From positions 1 to 31,993 of the forward strand of contig DCJL01000009.1 of the NCBI GenBank assembly GCA_002320035.1: DNA of 31,993 bases, given 5' to 3'. The stretch comes from Clostridiales bacterium UBA1701. Lineage in GTDB: Bacteria > Bacillota > Clostridia > Oscillospirales > Oscillospiraceae. A program made the position numbers and the translations under genes. The notes under the pieces are model-generated. The model was not told the origin of the DNA. It did no database searches and saw only the letters and a list, made by a program, of their open reading frames with translations. Positions 14,451 through 21,846 of the stretch are shown here, piece after piece. Position 1 is the first letter of the stretch. Each line of letters opens with the position of its first letter.

Positions 14451-15107
14451 TTATGCCAGCTTCCGGACAAGGCCGGGCAGCTCCGCCACCGACCGGGCAA
14501 GCCCGTCGGCTCCTTCCCATTCGGCCGGCGCCCCGAAGCCATAGGCACAGGCAATGGTTTTGAGGCCGTGGGCAAAGCCCAGCGCAAGGTCGGAATTCCG
14601 GTCGCCTATCATAAGATAGTCCCCGGGAAACGTCTCCGCTACATGGGGGAAAATATCTTTTTTAGGTATAAAATCATAATCCTCGCAGCAGTAAAAGCCG
14701 TCAAAATACCTGTCCAGCCCAAACCACTCCCGGTGGGCCTCCATGTAGGCCCGCTTACAGTTGGAGAGAAAGACCAGCCTGTATCCATCGCTCTTTATCT
14801 CTTCCAGCGCCTCCTCCGCGCCGGGATAGAGTATGGCGCGGCCCGCCTTTATCCCGGCCACCATGCGCTCCCCCACGATGGCGCTGGCCCGGTCCCGCAG
14901 CTCCTGAGACAGCCCGGGCATGAAGGTTTTCCACATTTCGCGGGCATTTATCCCCAGGTAGACAGACAGCTCCTCATCGGTATAGCGCCGCGCCGGGGCC
15001 TGTCCGGCCTCAACCAGCCAGGAATAGGCCGCCCGGAAAGCGCCGCCGTACAGGGCCCTGGTATTGTGGAGGGTGCCGTCCCAGTCAAAAATCAGAGTCC
15101 GGAGCAT
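14451..15107 (-). CDS. HAD family phosphatase, last gene of the riboflavin operon
   Basis: A 218-residue haloacid dehalogenase-type hydrolase. Motif I IFDWDGTLHNT (D8 nucleophile, D10 acid/base), an alpha-helical cap at about 15-95, motif II VFLSN (about 118-122), a lysine in motif III, and motif IV GDRNSDLALG. The size is that of phosphoglycolate-phosphatase-like subfamily I enzymes. Its ATG shares one base with the ribH stop (TGATG), so translation is coupled. By context it is a candidate for 5-amino-6-ribitylamino-uracil-phosphate dephosphorylation, the riboflavin step carried out by assorted HAD enzymes elsewhere, or for FMN turnover. Context alone does not prove this. Confidence 0.9.
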   Translation of the reverse strand: MLRTLIFDWDGTLHNTRALYGGAFRAAYSWLVEAGQAPARRYTDEELSVYLGINAREMWKTFMPGLSQELRDRASAIVGERMVAGIKAGRAILYPGAEEALEEIKSDGYRLVFLSNCKRAYMEAHREWFGLDRYFDGFYCCEDYDFIPKKDIFPHVAETFPGDYLMIGDRNSDLALGFAHGLKTIACAYGFGAPAEWEGADGLARSVAELPGLVRKLA

Positions 15108-15577
15108 CAGAACTGCTTTATCAGGTTGACCATCTCAATAGCGGAGAGGGCGCAGTCATAGCCCTTGTTGCCCGCCTTGGAGCCGGCCCGCTCTATGGCC
15201 TGCTCGATGTTCTCCGTGGCAATCACGCCGAAGAGCACCGGGACTCCGGAATTCATGCCCGCCTGGGCAATTCCCTTGGCGGTCTCGCTGACCACCAGCT
15301 CGTAGTGGCTGGTAGCGCCGCGGATCACGGCGCCTACGCAGATAACGGCGTCATATCTGCCGGATCTGGCCATGCGCTGGGCCAAGGCGGGGATCTCAAA
15401 GGCCCCCGGCACCCAAGCGGCGGTGATGTTCTCTTCCTCGACGCCGTGGCGCACAAGGCCGTCCACCGCGCCGTCCAGAAGCTTCTGGACGATGAAGCTG
15501 TTAAAACGGGATGCGATGATGCCCACCTTCATTCCGGCAGGGGCGATTACTTTTCCTTCGACAAGATTGATGTTCAT
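15107..15577 (-). CDS. ribH: 6,7-dimethyl-8-ribityllumazine synthase
   Basis: Condenses 5-amino-6-ribitylaminouracil with 3,4-dihydroxy-2-butanone 4-phosphate to the lumazine precursor of riboflavin; usually a 60-subunit icosahedral shell or a pentamer. The 156-residue product shows SRFNSFI for substrate binding, WVPGAFEIP, and VIRGATSHYELV with the catalytic histidine, then VPVLFGVIATENIEQA. The start at 15577 has GGAGG 8 nt upstream; an ATG 15 nt further upstream is less well placed. It lies 29 nt after ribBA. Confidence 0.97.
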   Translation of the reverse strand: MNINLVEGKVIAPAGMKVGIIASRFNSFIVQKLLDGAVDGLVRHGVEEENITAAWVPGAFEIPALAQRMARSGRYDAVICVGAVIRGATSHYELVVSETAKGIAQAGMNSGVPVLFGVIATENIEQAIERAGSKAGNKGYDCALSAIEMVNLIKQF

Positions 15578-15606
15578 TGTATGTTCCTCCAACGGTTCAA
15601 TTGTAT

Positions 15607-16824
15607 TTATTTGGCGAAGCGGATGGTTTTATAGACGTGGCCCATTTTCTCCTGCTTGGTCCTTAGATAGAACGCATCGTACTTCTGGGGCTGTATCTCT
15701 ATGGGCACCCGCTCCTTTATCTCAAAGCCGAAGCCCTCGAGGCCGTATATTTTGCTGGGGTTATTGGTAAGAAGCCTTATGGATCTTACGCCCAGGTCCT
15801 GCAGGATCTGGGCCCCGCTCCAGTACTCCCGGAGGTCCGCGGCAAAGCCCAGCTCCAGGTTGGCCTCCACGGTGTCCCTGCCTCTCTCCTGAAGCTCATA
15901 GGCTTTCAGCTTGTTTATCAGGCCAATGCCCCGGCCCTCCTGGCGCATGTACAGGATGATTCCCCGGCCTTCCCTCTGCACACGCTCCATGGCGGTACGG
16001 AGCTGGGCCCCGCAGTCGCAGCGGGCGGAGCCGAACACGTCGCCGGTGAGGCATTCGGAATGGACCCGGCAGAGGATATTTTCTCCAGCCCCGATATCGC
16101 CGCAGACCAGAGCCACATGATGCTCGCCGGTAATGTCGTTTATATAGCCGTAAATTTGAAAATCGCCATAGGCAGTGGGCATTTTGGCGCAGGCCTCCCG
16201 GACCATGTGGCGTTCGTAGCGGCGTAGATAATCCTGAAGGTCTTTGATGGTGATGAAGCACAGCCCGTGCTCCCGGGCCATCTGCTGAAGCTCGGGCGTG
16301 CGCATCATGGTGCCGTCGTCCCTCATAATCTCGCAGCACAGGCCGCACTCCTCAAGCCCCGCCAGACGGCACAGATCCACCGTGGCCTCGGTGTGGCCGC
16401 TCCTGGTCAGAACGCCTCCCCGACGGGCCACCAGCGGGAACACATGGCCCGGGCGGCGAAGATCCTCCGGCCGGGTATTCAGGTCCGCGCAGGCCCGGCA
16501 GGTATAGCCCCGCTCGGCGGCGGAGATGCCGGTGCTGGTATCCACATGGTCCACGGACACGGTGAAGGCGGTGCAGTGATTGTCGGTATTTTCGGACACC
16601 ATCTGGGGCAGGTTCAGCCGCCGGGCAATTTCCGCGGACATGGGGGTGCATATAAGTCCCTTGGCAAAAGAGGCCATGAAGTTCACATTTTCCGTTGTGG
16701 CATAGCGGGCAGCGCAAATAAGGTCGCCTTCGTTTTCCCTGTCCGGGTCATCCGCGCACATGATGATCTTTCCCGCGCGCAATGCCGCAGCGGCCTCTTC
16801 GATCGTATTGTATTTAAAGCTCAT
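15607..16824 (-). CDS. ribBA: Bifunctional DHBP synthase / GTP cyclohydrolase II
   Basis: A 405-residue fusion of the two entry enzymes of riboflavin synthesis. The N-terminal domain (about 1-200) makes 3,4-dihydroxy-2-butanone 4-phosphate from ribulose 5-phosphate, with the acidic loop DDPDRENEGD (25-34), DHVDTSTGISA and RRPGHVFPL. The C-terminal domain (about 205-400) opens GTP, with the zinc cysteines in GDVFGSARCDCG plus the earlier CLTGD, and the RQEGRGIGL loop. The acidic loop has proline where most homologues have glutamate (DDEDRENEGD); the metal-binding ENE is intact. AAGGGAG precedes the ATG. Third gene of the operon. Confidence 0.97.
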   Translation of the reverse strand: MSFKYNTIEEAAAALRAGKIIMCADDPDRENEGDLICAARYATTENVNFMASFAKGLICTPMSAEIARRLNLPQMVSENTDNHCTAFTVSVDHVDTSTGISAAERGYTCRACADLNTRPEDLRRPGHVFPLVARRGGVLTRSGHTEATVDLCRLAGLEECGLCCEIMRDDGTMMRTPELQQMAREHGLCFITIKDLQDYLRRYERHMVREACAKMPTAYGDFQIYGYINDITGEHHVALVCGDIGAGENILCRVHSECLTGDVFGSARCDCGAQLRTAMERVQREGRGIILYMRQEGRGIGLINKLKAYELQERGRDTVEANLELGFAADLREYWSGAQILQDLGVRSIRLLTNNPSKIYGLEGFGFEIKERVPIEIQPQKYDAFYLRTKQEKMGHVYKTIRFAK

Positions 16825-16844
16825 TTTTATTTTTCTCCCTTCTC

Positions 16845-17483
16845 TCAGAATCCAAGCTCGGCCAGGCGTTCCTGGCTCAGCCCCCCGGCCCGGGGCCGGG
16901 GGGCCAGCAGCTTCTGCACATATTTGCCCACAATGTCGTTTTCCAGGTTGACCGTGTCTCCCGGCCTTTTTTTCAGCAGGATCGTCTCCTCCCCGGTGTG
17001 GGGAATGACGGACACTCTGAAATCCCGGCTGCTCACGGCGGCAACCGTCAGGCTTATCCCGTCAATGCATATGGAGCCCTTCTCCACGATCAGGCCGAGG
17101 ATGTTCTCGGGCGCCTGGATTCTCACCCAGACGGCGTTGCCCTCCCGGTACTGCTCGCTTATGATCCCCGTTCCATCGATATGGCCGGAGACAATGTGCC
17201 CGCCGAAGCGGCCGTCCGCCGCCATGGCTCGCTCCAGATCAACGCGGTCCCCCCGCCTGAGAGCGCCGAGATTGCTCCGGCGCAGGGTCTCGGGCATGAC
17301 GTTTGCGGCAAAGCCGTCGCCGGTCAGGCGGGTGACAGTGAGGCAGACGCCGTTCACGGCGATGGAGTCGCCGATTTTGGTGCCTTCAAGCACGGTTCTC
17401 GCCTGAATGCATATCTCCCCGGAGACGGAGCCGGAAACCAGGGTTTTCACGGTTCCCAGCTCTTCAACAATTCCTGTAAACAC
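16845..17483 (-). CDS. ribE: Riboflavin synthase, alpha chain
   Basis: Dismutates two molecules of 6,7-dimethyl-8-ribityllumazine into riboflavin and the pyrimidinedione. The 212-residue product has two tandem lumazine-binding barrels: MFTGIVEELGTV with GDSIAVNGVCLTV in the first half, and GHIVSGHIDGTG with KGSICIDGISLTV in the second. The start is GTG at 17483, 7-8 nt after GGAGG. The gene overlaps ribD by 20 nt, so its ribosome binding site lies within ribD and the two are probably coupled. Confidence 0.96.
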   Translation of the reverse strand: MFTGIVEELGTVKTLVSGSVSGEICIQARTVLEGTKIGDSIAVNGVCLTVTRLTGDGFAANVMPETLRRSNLGALRRGDRVDLERAMAADGRFGGHIVSGHIDGTGIISEQYREGNAVWVRIQAPENILGLIVEKGSICIDGISLTVAAVSSRDFRVSVIPHTGEETILLKKRPGDTVNLENDIVGKYVQKLLAPRPRAGGLSQERLAELGF

Positions 17484-18579
17484 CCTTCATTCCTCCCAGT
17501 ATGTCGTATTCCAGCAGCAGATCCTCTCCCAGCCGGGTGATCAAAGGACCGGTGAGCCTGGCGCATTGGTCCGGGCTTTCCACGCCCATGCCTTCAACGG
17601 GGCTTTTCGCCCCTCTGCCGCCAAATATTTTCGGGGCCACATAGGCACAGACATGGTTCACAAGCCCCTCCCTGAGCATGGCCTCGTGGAGAACGCCGCC
17701 GCCCTCGACCAGCAGGCTGTCCAGCCCTCTCCGGCCCAGCTCCTTAACAAGCGCCGGCAGATCTACACGGCCGTCGGGCCCGGGAAGCGCCAGCACCTCC
17801 ACGCCCATGGCTTCAAGAGCCCGCTTTTTCTCGGGCTCAGCCGCGCCGCAGGCCACAATGGTGGCGTATTCCCCGGCGCTGCGGCAGATGCGGCTATCCA
17901 GCGGAATCAGCAGGCGGCTGTCGCAGATGACCCGGCGGGGCTGATGCCCGCTCCCGCCCCGGCAGTTGAGAAGGGGATCGTCCGCAAGCACAGTGCCTAT
18001 GCCCGCCATAATTGCGCTGTATCTGCCCCGAAGGCTGTGAACATGCTTCCGGGCCTCTTCTCCAGTTATCCAGCGGGAAGCGCCGGTGACCGTGGCGATT
18101 TTTCCGTCCAGCGTCATGGCGTATTTCATCACCACATAGGGCAGGCCCGTGGTGATATAGTGGAAAAACACGGGATTGAGCGCATCGCACTCCTCCCGGA
18201 GAAAGTCCTCCTCCACCTGAAGCCCCTTTTCCCTCAGAAGTCCCGCTCCCCTACCCGCCACCTTCGGGTTCGGATCCCGGGAGCCGATCACCACCCGGGC
18301 CAGGTTCTTTTCCAGGATGATCTCCGTGCAGGGGGGCGTTCTGCCCTGATGGCAGCAAGGCTCCAGGGTCACATATATGGTCCCCCCCGCCGGGTCCTCG
18401 GTACAGGCGGCCAAGGCGTTTCGCTCCGCATGCAGTTCGCCGCAGCGCCGGTGATAGCCCTCTCCGATAACGCGCCCGTTCTTTACGACCACCGCGCCCA
18501 CCATGGGGTTGGGGTTGGTCCAGCCCTCCCCCAGTCTGGCAAGACTTATGGCCCGGCGCATATAGTCTATATCCGTCAT
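17464..18579 (-). CDS. ribD: Bifunctional riboflavin deaminase/reductase RibD
   Basis: Second and third steps of riboflavin synthesis. The 371-residue product has an N-terminal cytidine-deaminase-like domain with zinc motifs HAERNAL (about 50-56) and PCCHQGRTPPC (about 73-83), and a C-terminal reductase domain with VMKYAMTLDGKIAT, DSRLLIPLDSRI and a LLVEGGGVLHEAML NADPH-binding stretch. AAGGAG lies 9 nt before the ATG. First gene after the FMN riboswitch. Confidence 0.97.
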   Translation of the reverse strand: MTDIDYMRRAISLARLGEGWTNPNPMVGAVVVKNGRVIGEGYHRRCGELHAERNALAACTEDPAGGTIYVTLEPCCHQGRTPPCTEIILEKNLARVVIGSRDPNPKVAGRGAGLLREKGLQVEEDFLREECDALNPVFFHYITTGLPYVVMKYAMTLDGKIATVTGASRWITGEEARKHVHSLRGRYSAIMAGIGTVLADDPLLNCRGGSGHQPRRVICDSRLLIPLDSRICRSAGEYATIVACGAAEPEKKRALEAMGVEVLALPGPDGRVDLPALVKELGRRGLDSLLVEGGGVLHEAMLREGLVNHVCAYVAPKIFGGRGAKSPVEGMGVESPDQCARLTGPLITRLGEDLLLEYDILGGMKGVYRNC

Positions 18580-18618
18580 TGAGTCAGCTCCTTTTTGCAG
18601 GTGAAGCGGGCCGGGAGA

Positions 18619-18652
18619 AGAAAAAGCCCTGTGAAAATTAATTCACAGGGCC
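18619..18652 (-). terminator. Second riboswitch-linked terminator
   Basis: Stem GCCCTGTGAA / TTCACAGGGC with an AAATTA-type loop, followed on the - strand by TTTTTC. It lies between the first terminator and ribD, inside the leader. Confidence 0.85.
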
Positions 18653-18662
18653 GTAAACTCAC

Positions 18663-18697
18663 AAAAAAAACTCCGGAATATATAAAATATTCCAGAG
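18663..18697 (-). terminator. Expression-platform terminator of the FMN riboswitch
   Basis: On the - strand, CTCTGGAATAT pairs with ATATTCCGGAG (one G-U pair), followed by eight T residues. It starts 22 nt after the P1 stem of the aptamer, the expected place for FMN-controlled termination. Confidence 0.88.
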
Positions 18698-18718
18698 CAG
18701 ACATTTTGCGTTTATGTC

Positions 18719-18838
18719 ATCTTCTCTCATCCAGACTATACTGTCGGCTTCGGAATTTCACCGAATCCTGCCAAGCATAAGCCGCTCGGCTCGCGGGCTG
18801 TAACCGCCGGTGGGGAATTGCGCCCCGCCCTGAAGATT
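18719..18838 (-). ncRNA. FMN riboswitch (RFN element)
   Basis: The - strand shows the conserved RFN order: ATCTTCAGGGCGGGG, then ATTCCCCACCGGCGGT, AGCCCGCGAGC, GGCAGGATTCGGTG, GAAGCCGACAGTATAGTC and GGATGAGAGAAGAT. The P1 stem pairs ATCTTC (18832-18837) with GAAGAT (18719-18724). It binds FMN and should switch off the rib operon when flavin is plentiful. It lies 140 nt upstream of ribD. Confidence 0.97.
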
Positions 18839-18859
18839 ATTTTATTCACTTGCTCGATT

Positions 18860-18888
18860 ATGGTACAAAATATTTTCCCGTTTGTCAA
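18860..18888 (-). promoter_or_regulatory. Promoter of the riboflavin operon
   Basis: TTGACA (18883-18888), 17-nt spacer and TACCAT (18860-18865) on the - strand put the start near 18853, some 15 nt before the aptamer. It sits directly behind the pnp terminator. Confidence 0.85.
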
Positions 18889-18904
18889 GTGCTTTTTCAA
18901 AAGC

Positions 18905-18940
18905 GGTAAAAACTGCACGGCCCAGGTAAGGGCCGTGCAG
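18905..18940 (-). terminator. pnp terminator
   Basis: Perfect 11-bp stem CTGCACGGCCC / GGGCCGTGCAG with a 6-nt loop, followed by TTTTT on the - strand, 26 nt past the pnp stop. Confidence 0.9.
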
Positions 18941-18966
18941 CTTTTCTAAAAAGGATATAGAGCGCC

Positions 18967-21090
18967 TCAGCGGGCCTCGCCGCGCTCCTTGAGCGCTTCC
19001 TTGCGGGAAACGTTCCAGCGGCCCTTCTCGTCCACGCCGGTGAACTTGACCCAGGTCTTGTCGCCCACGTTAAGAACGTCCTCGACCTTCTCGGTACGCT
19101 TGAACTCAAGGTCCTTGATGTGGCACATGGCATCCTTGCCGGGAACCAGCTCTACAAAGGCACCCAGGTTGGAAATGACGCGCTTGACCTCTCCGTAATA
19201 CAGAGCGCCCACTTCCGGCTCGAACACAATATTCTCTATGATTTTGCGCGCGGCGCGGCAGGCTTCGATGTCAGTGCTGGCAATGAAGATGGAGCCGTCG
19301 TCGTTGATATCTATCTTACAGCCGGTGTCGGCGGTGATCTTCTGGATGACCTTGCCGCCGGAGCCGATGACTTCGCGGATCTTGTCGGGATTTATCTTGA
19401 TCTGAACCATCTTTGGCGCGGTCTCAGCCAGCTCCTTACGGGGCTCGGCAATGGCCTTGAGCATGATGGCATCCAGAATCTGGAAGCGGGCCTCCTTGGT
19501 AATGGCAAAAGCCTCCTTGATGATCTCATGCTTGAGGCCGTCGTTCTTCAGGTCCATCTGGATGGCGGTGATGCCGCTCTTGGTGCCGGCCACCTTGAAG
19601 TCCATCTCGCCGTGGAAGTCCTCAACGCCCTGAATATCAATGAAAGTGGTAAAGTCGTCCCCGTCCTGGATGAGGCCGCAGGAGATGCCGGCCACGGGGG
19701 CCTTGAGAGGCACGCCGGCGTCCATCAGTGCCAGGGTGGTGCCGCAGATGGAGCCCTGGGAGGTAGAGCCGTTGGAGGAGAGAACCTCGGAAACCACGCG
19801 GATAGAGTAGGGGAAATCCTCCACGGAGGGAATAACGCTCTCCAGCGCCTTCTCAACCAGAGCGCCGTGGCCGTATTCGCGGCGGCTGGTGCTGCGACTG
19901 GCACGGGCCTCTCCGGTGGAGTAGGAGGGCATGTTGTAGTGGTGCATGAAGCGTTTCTCCTCGTCCTCCCAGATGGTGTCCAGCTTCTGAGCATCGGACA
20001 GGGTGGCAAGGGTGGCAATGGAGAGGACCTGCGTCTGGCCGCGGGTGAAGAGGCCGGAGCCGTGGACCACAGGGATCACACCGACCTCGGCGCCCAGAGG
20101 CCGGATCTCATTCATCTGGCGGCCGTCGACCCGCTTGCCGGCCAGCAGCCATTTCTTGACGACCTTCTTCTGCAGCTTGTAGAGGATCTCGTCCATGTAC
20201 TGCATCAGGTCGGGGTGCGCCTCGCCGTACTTCTCCTCAACCATCTTGACCCAGTCGTTTACGCGGGCCTCGCGGACATTCTTGTCATCGGTGTCCATGC
20301 AGAACTCCATGGACTGGAACTCCTTCTCGCAGAGCTCGGCGAAGAGCTCCTCGTCAAAGGAGGCGTGCTCATACTGGAATTTGGGCTTGCCTATCTCTGC
20401 CACCATCCTGTCGATGAGGTCCAGAACGGGCTGCAGGTGCTCATGAGCCTGGACGATGCCCTGGTACATAACGTCATCGGGAACCTGGTCGGCCTCGGAC
20501 TCGATCATGACGATCTTCTTATGGGTGGCGGCAATGGTAGTGGTCATACGGTTGCGCTCGCGCTCTTCCTTGGTGGGGTTGAAGAGATACTTCTCACCGT
20601 CCCAGCCCAGCACGATGCCGGCGATGGGGCCGTTGAAAGGCACGTCAGAAATGGACACGGCGGCGGAAGCGCCGATCATGGCGGTTATCTCGGGGGAGCA
20701 GTCGCGGTCGATGGAGAGGACCTCGCAGGCGATAACCACGTCGTTTCTCAGATCGGAGGGGAAGAGGGGGCGCATGGGGCGGTCGATCAAGCGGGAGGCC
20801 AGGACCGCGGGCAGGCTGGGCTTACCCTCGCGGCGCATGAAGCTGCCGGGAATACGGCCCACAGCGTAGAGCTTCTCATTAAAGTCCACGGCGAGAGGGA
20901 AGTAGTCGATGCCGTCCTTGGGGCGGGCGGAGGCCGTGCAGGTGACAAGAACGGTGGTCTTGCCGTATTTGACAAGAACGGCGGCGTTGCAAAGCTCCGC
21001 CATCTTGCCGACCTCCATGCTCAGGGGGCGGCCTTCATACATGATCTCGTACTTTTTGTAGTTGGGGAACTGTTTGTTGGTGATAATCAT
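18967..21090 (-). CDS. pnp: Polyribonucleotide nucleotidyltransferase (PNPase)
   Basis: Phosphorolytic 3'-5' exoribonuclease of RNA turnover. The 707-residue product has two RNase PH domains (MEVGKMAELCNAAVLVKYG...PRRGKPS-type first half; second half with RRTGHGALVEKAL-like REYGHGALVEKALE and the DFKVAGT active-site region), a KH domain with GxxG in EVIGSGGKVIQKI (about 565-580), and a C-terminal S1 domain from about 630 (GALYYGEVKRV). The frame extends 27 codons upstream, but AAGGAG lies 8 nt before 21090 and homology starts there. It follows rpsO, the classic rpsO-pnp pair, with a terminator between them. Confidence 0.97.
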   Translation of the reverse strand: MIITNKQFPNYKKYEIMYEGRPLSMEVGKMAELCNAAVLVKYGKTTVLVTCTASARPKDGIDYFPLAVDFNEKLYAVGRIPGSFMRREGKPSLPAVLASRLIDRPMRPLFPSDLRNDVVIACEVLSIDRDCSPEITAMIGASAAVSISDVPFNGPIAGIVLGWDGEKYLFNPTKEERERNRMTTTIAATHKKIVMIESEADQVPDDVMYQGIVQAHEHLQPVLDLIDRMVAEIGKPKFQYEHASFDEELFAELCEKEFQSMEFCMDTDDKNVREARVNDWVKMVEEKYGEAHPDLMQYMDEILYKLQKKVVKKWLLAGKRVDGRQMNEIRPLGAEVGVIPVVHGSGLFTRGQTQVLSIATLATLSDAQKLDTIWEDEEKRFMHHYNMPSYSTGEARASRSTSRREYGHGALVEKALESVIPSVEDFPYSIRVVSEVLSSNGSTSQGSICGTTLALMDAGVPLKAPVAGISCGLIQDGDDFTTFIDIQGVEDFHGEMDFKVAGTKSGITAIQMDLKNDGLKHEIIKEAFAITKEARFQILDAIMLKAIAEPRKELAETAPKMVQIKINPDKIREVIGSGGKVIQKITADTGCKIDINDDGSIFIASTDIEACRAARKIIENIVFEPEVGALYYGEVKRVISNLGAFVELVPGKDAMCHIKDLEFKRTEKVEDVLNVGDKTWVKFTGVDEKGRWNVSRKEALKERGEAR

Positions 21091-21228
21091 GGCGTATCTC
21101 CTTATATTTTTCGGGATCGCCGGCATCTTAGCACTTGAAGCAAGGTCCGGGACGCCCAGGCTCTGCTTCAAATACTAATCCGCCGGTGTCTCGAGGTTTA
21201 TAACGGCTCTCTGAGGGCTTTAAATATA

Positions 21229-21260
21229 TAAAAAGAGGGATAATTATTCAATTATCCCTC
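21229..21260 (-). terminator. rpsO terminator / attenuator before pnp
   Basis: Perfect 11-bp stem GAGGGATAATT / AATTATCCCTC with a 4-nt loop, followed on the - strand by TTTTTATATATTT. pnp lies 140 nt further on and must be read through this or from an unlocated promoter in 21091-21228. Confidence 0.88.
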
Positions 21261-21302
21261 TCAAAACCTTCATTTCCCTCAGAAAAAGGCTGAACAGAAA
21301 AA

Positions 21303-21569
21303 TTACTTGCGGATGTTCAGCTTCGCGATAAGCGCGCGGTAACGCTCGATGTCCTTCTTGGCCAGGTAGTCCAGCAGGCGGCGGCGCTTGCCGACCATCT
21401 TGTACATGCCCAGACGGCTGTGGTCGTCATTGGGGTGACGCTTGAGATGCTCGGTCAGCTCGCGGATGCGCTGGGTAAGGATCGCGACCTGGACCTCAGG
21501 AGAACCGGTGTCTCCCTCATGGGTGGCGTTTTCGCCGATAACGGCAGTCTTGACTTCTTTGGTGATCAT
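21303..21569 (-). CDS. rpsO: 30S ribosomal protein S15
   Basis: Primary binder of the 16S rRNA central domain. The 88-residue product has the family core GDTGSPEVQVAILTQRIRELTEHLK, HPNDDHSRLGMYKMVGKRRRLLDYL and the YRALIAKL end. AAAGGGG precedes the ATG. The leader of about 105 nt from its promoter is long enough for the S15 autoregulation known in several phyla, but no fold was confirmed. Confidence 0.98.
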   Translation of the reverse strand: MITKEVKTAVIGENATHEGDTGSPEVQVAILTQRIRELTEHLKRHPNDDHSRLGMYKMVGKRRRLLDYLAKKDIERYRALIAKLNIRK

Positions 21570-21680
21570 AATGATACCCCTTTCTTAATGATACTATACC
21601 CGGCGACCAGGCACTGGGCGGAAAGGCAACCGCTTCGGCGGCATATCCCCAGAGCTTAGAACGCGGGCGCATACCGTGGT

Positions 21681-21710
21681 ATATTAACATTCCCGACCGG
21701 GAAAAGTCAA
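21681..21710 (-). promoter_or_regulatory. Promoter of rpsO
   Basis: TTGACT (21705-21710) and TAATAT (21681-21686) with an 18-nt spacer on the - strand. The spacer contains a short inverted repeat TTCCC-N4-GGGAA (21690-21703). Confidence 0.72.
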
Positions 21711-21784
21711 TAGGAAAACGCAAAAAATACTGCCGCAAACAAAAAACTCAGCTCCTGCTGGCCCCCGGCGGAGGGGCAGGCGGG

Positions 21785-21816
21785 AAAACTCCCCCGGGGC
21801 GATTGCCCCGGGGGAG
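21785..21816 (-). terminator. Terminator of the opp operon
   Basis: Perfect 12-bp stem CTCCCCCGGGGC / GCCCCGGGGGAG with a 4-nt loop and TTTT on the - strand, 30 nt past the oppA stop. Confidence 0.9.
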
Positions 21817-21846
21817 CGGAAATGAATCCTTATTCGGCCCTGTCTC

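Noticed and set aside
19120..21138. 672-codon open frame on the + strand
   Set aside because: It lies wholly antisense to pnp and is an effect of GC-rich codon use; the pnp reading has full-length homology.
21091..21171. N-terminal extension of pnp
   Set aside because: The ribosome binding site and homology both begin at 21090; the extension is leader sequence.
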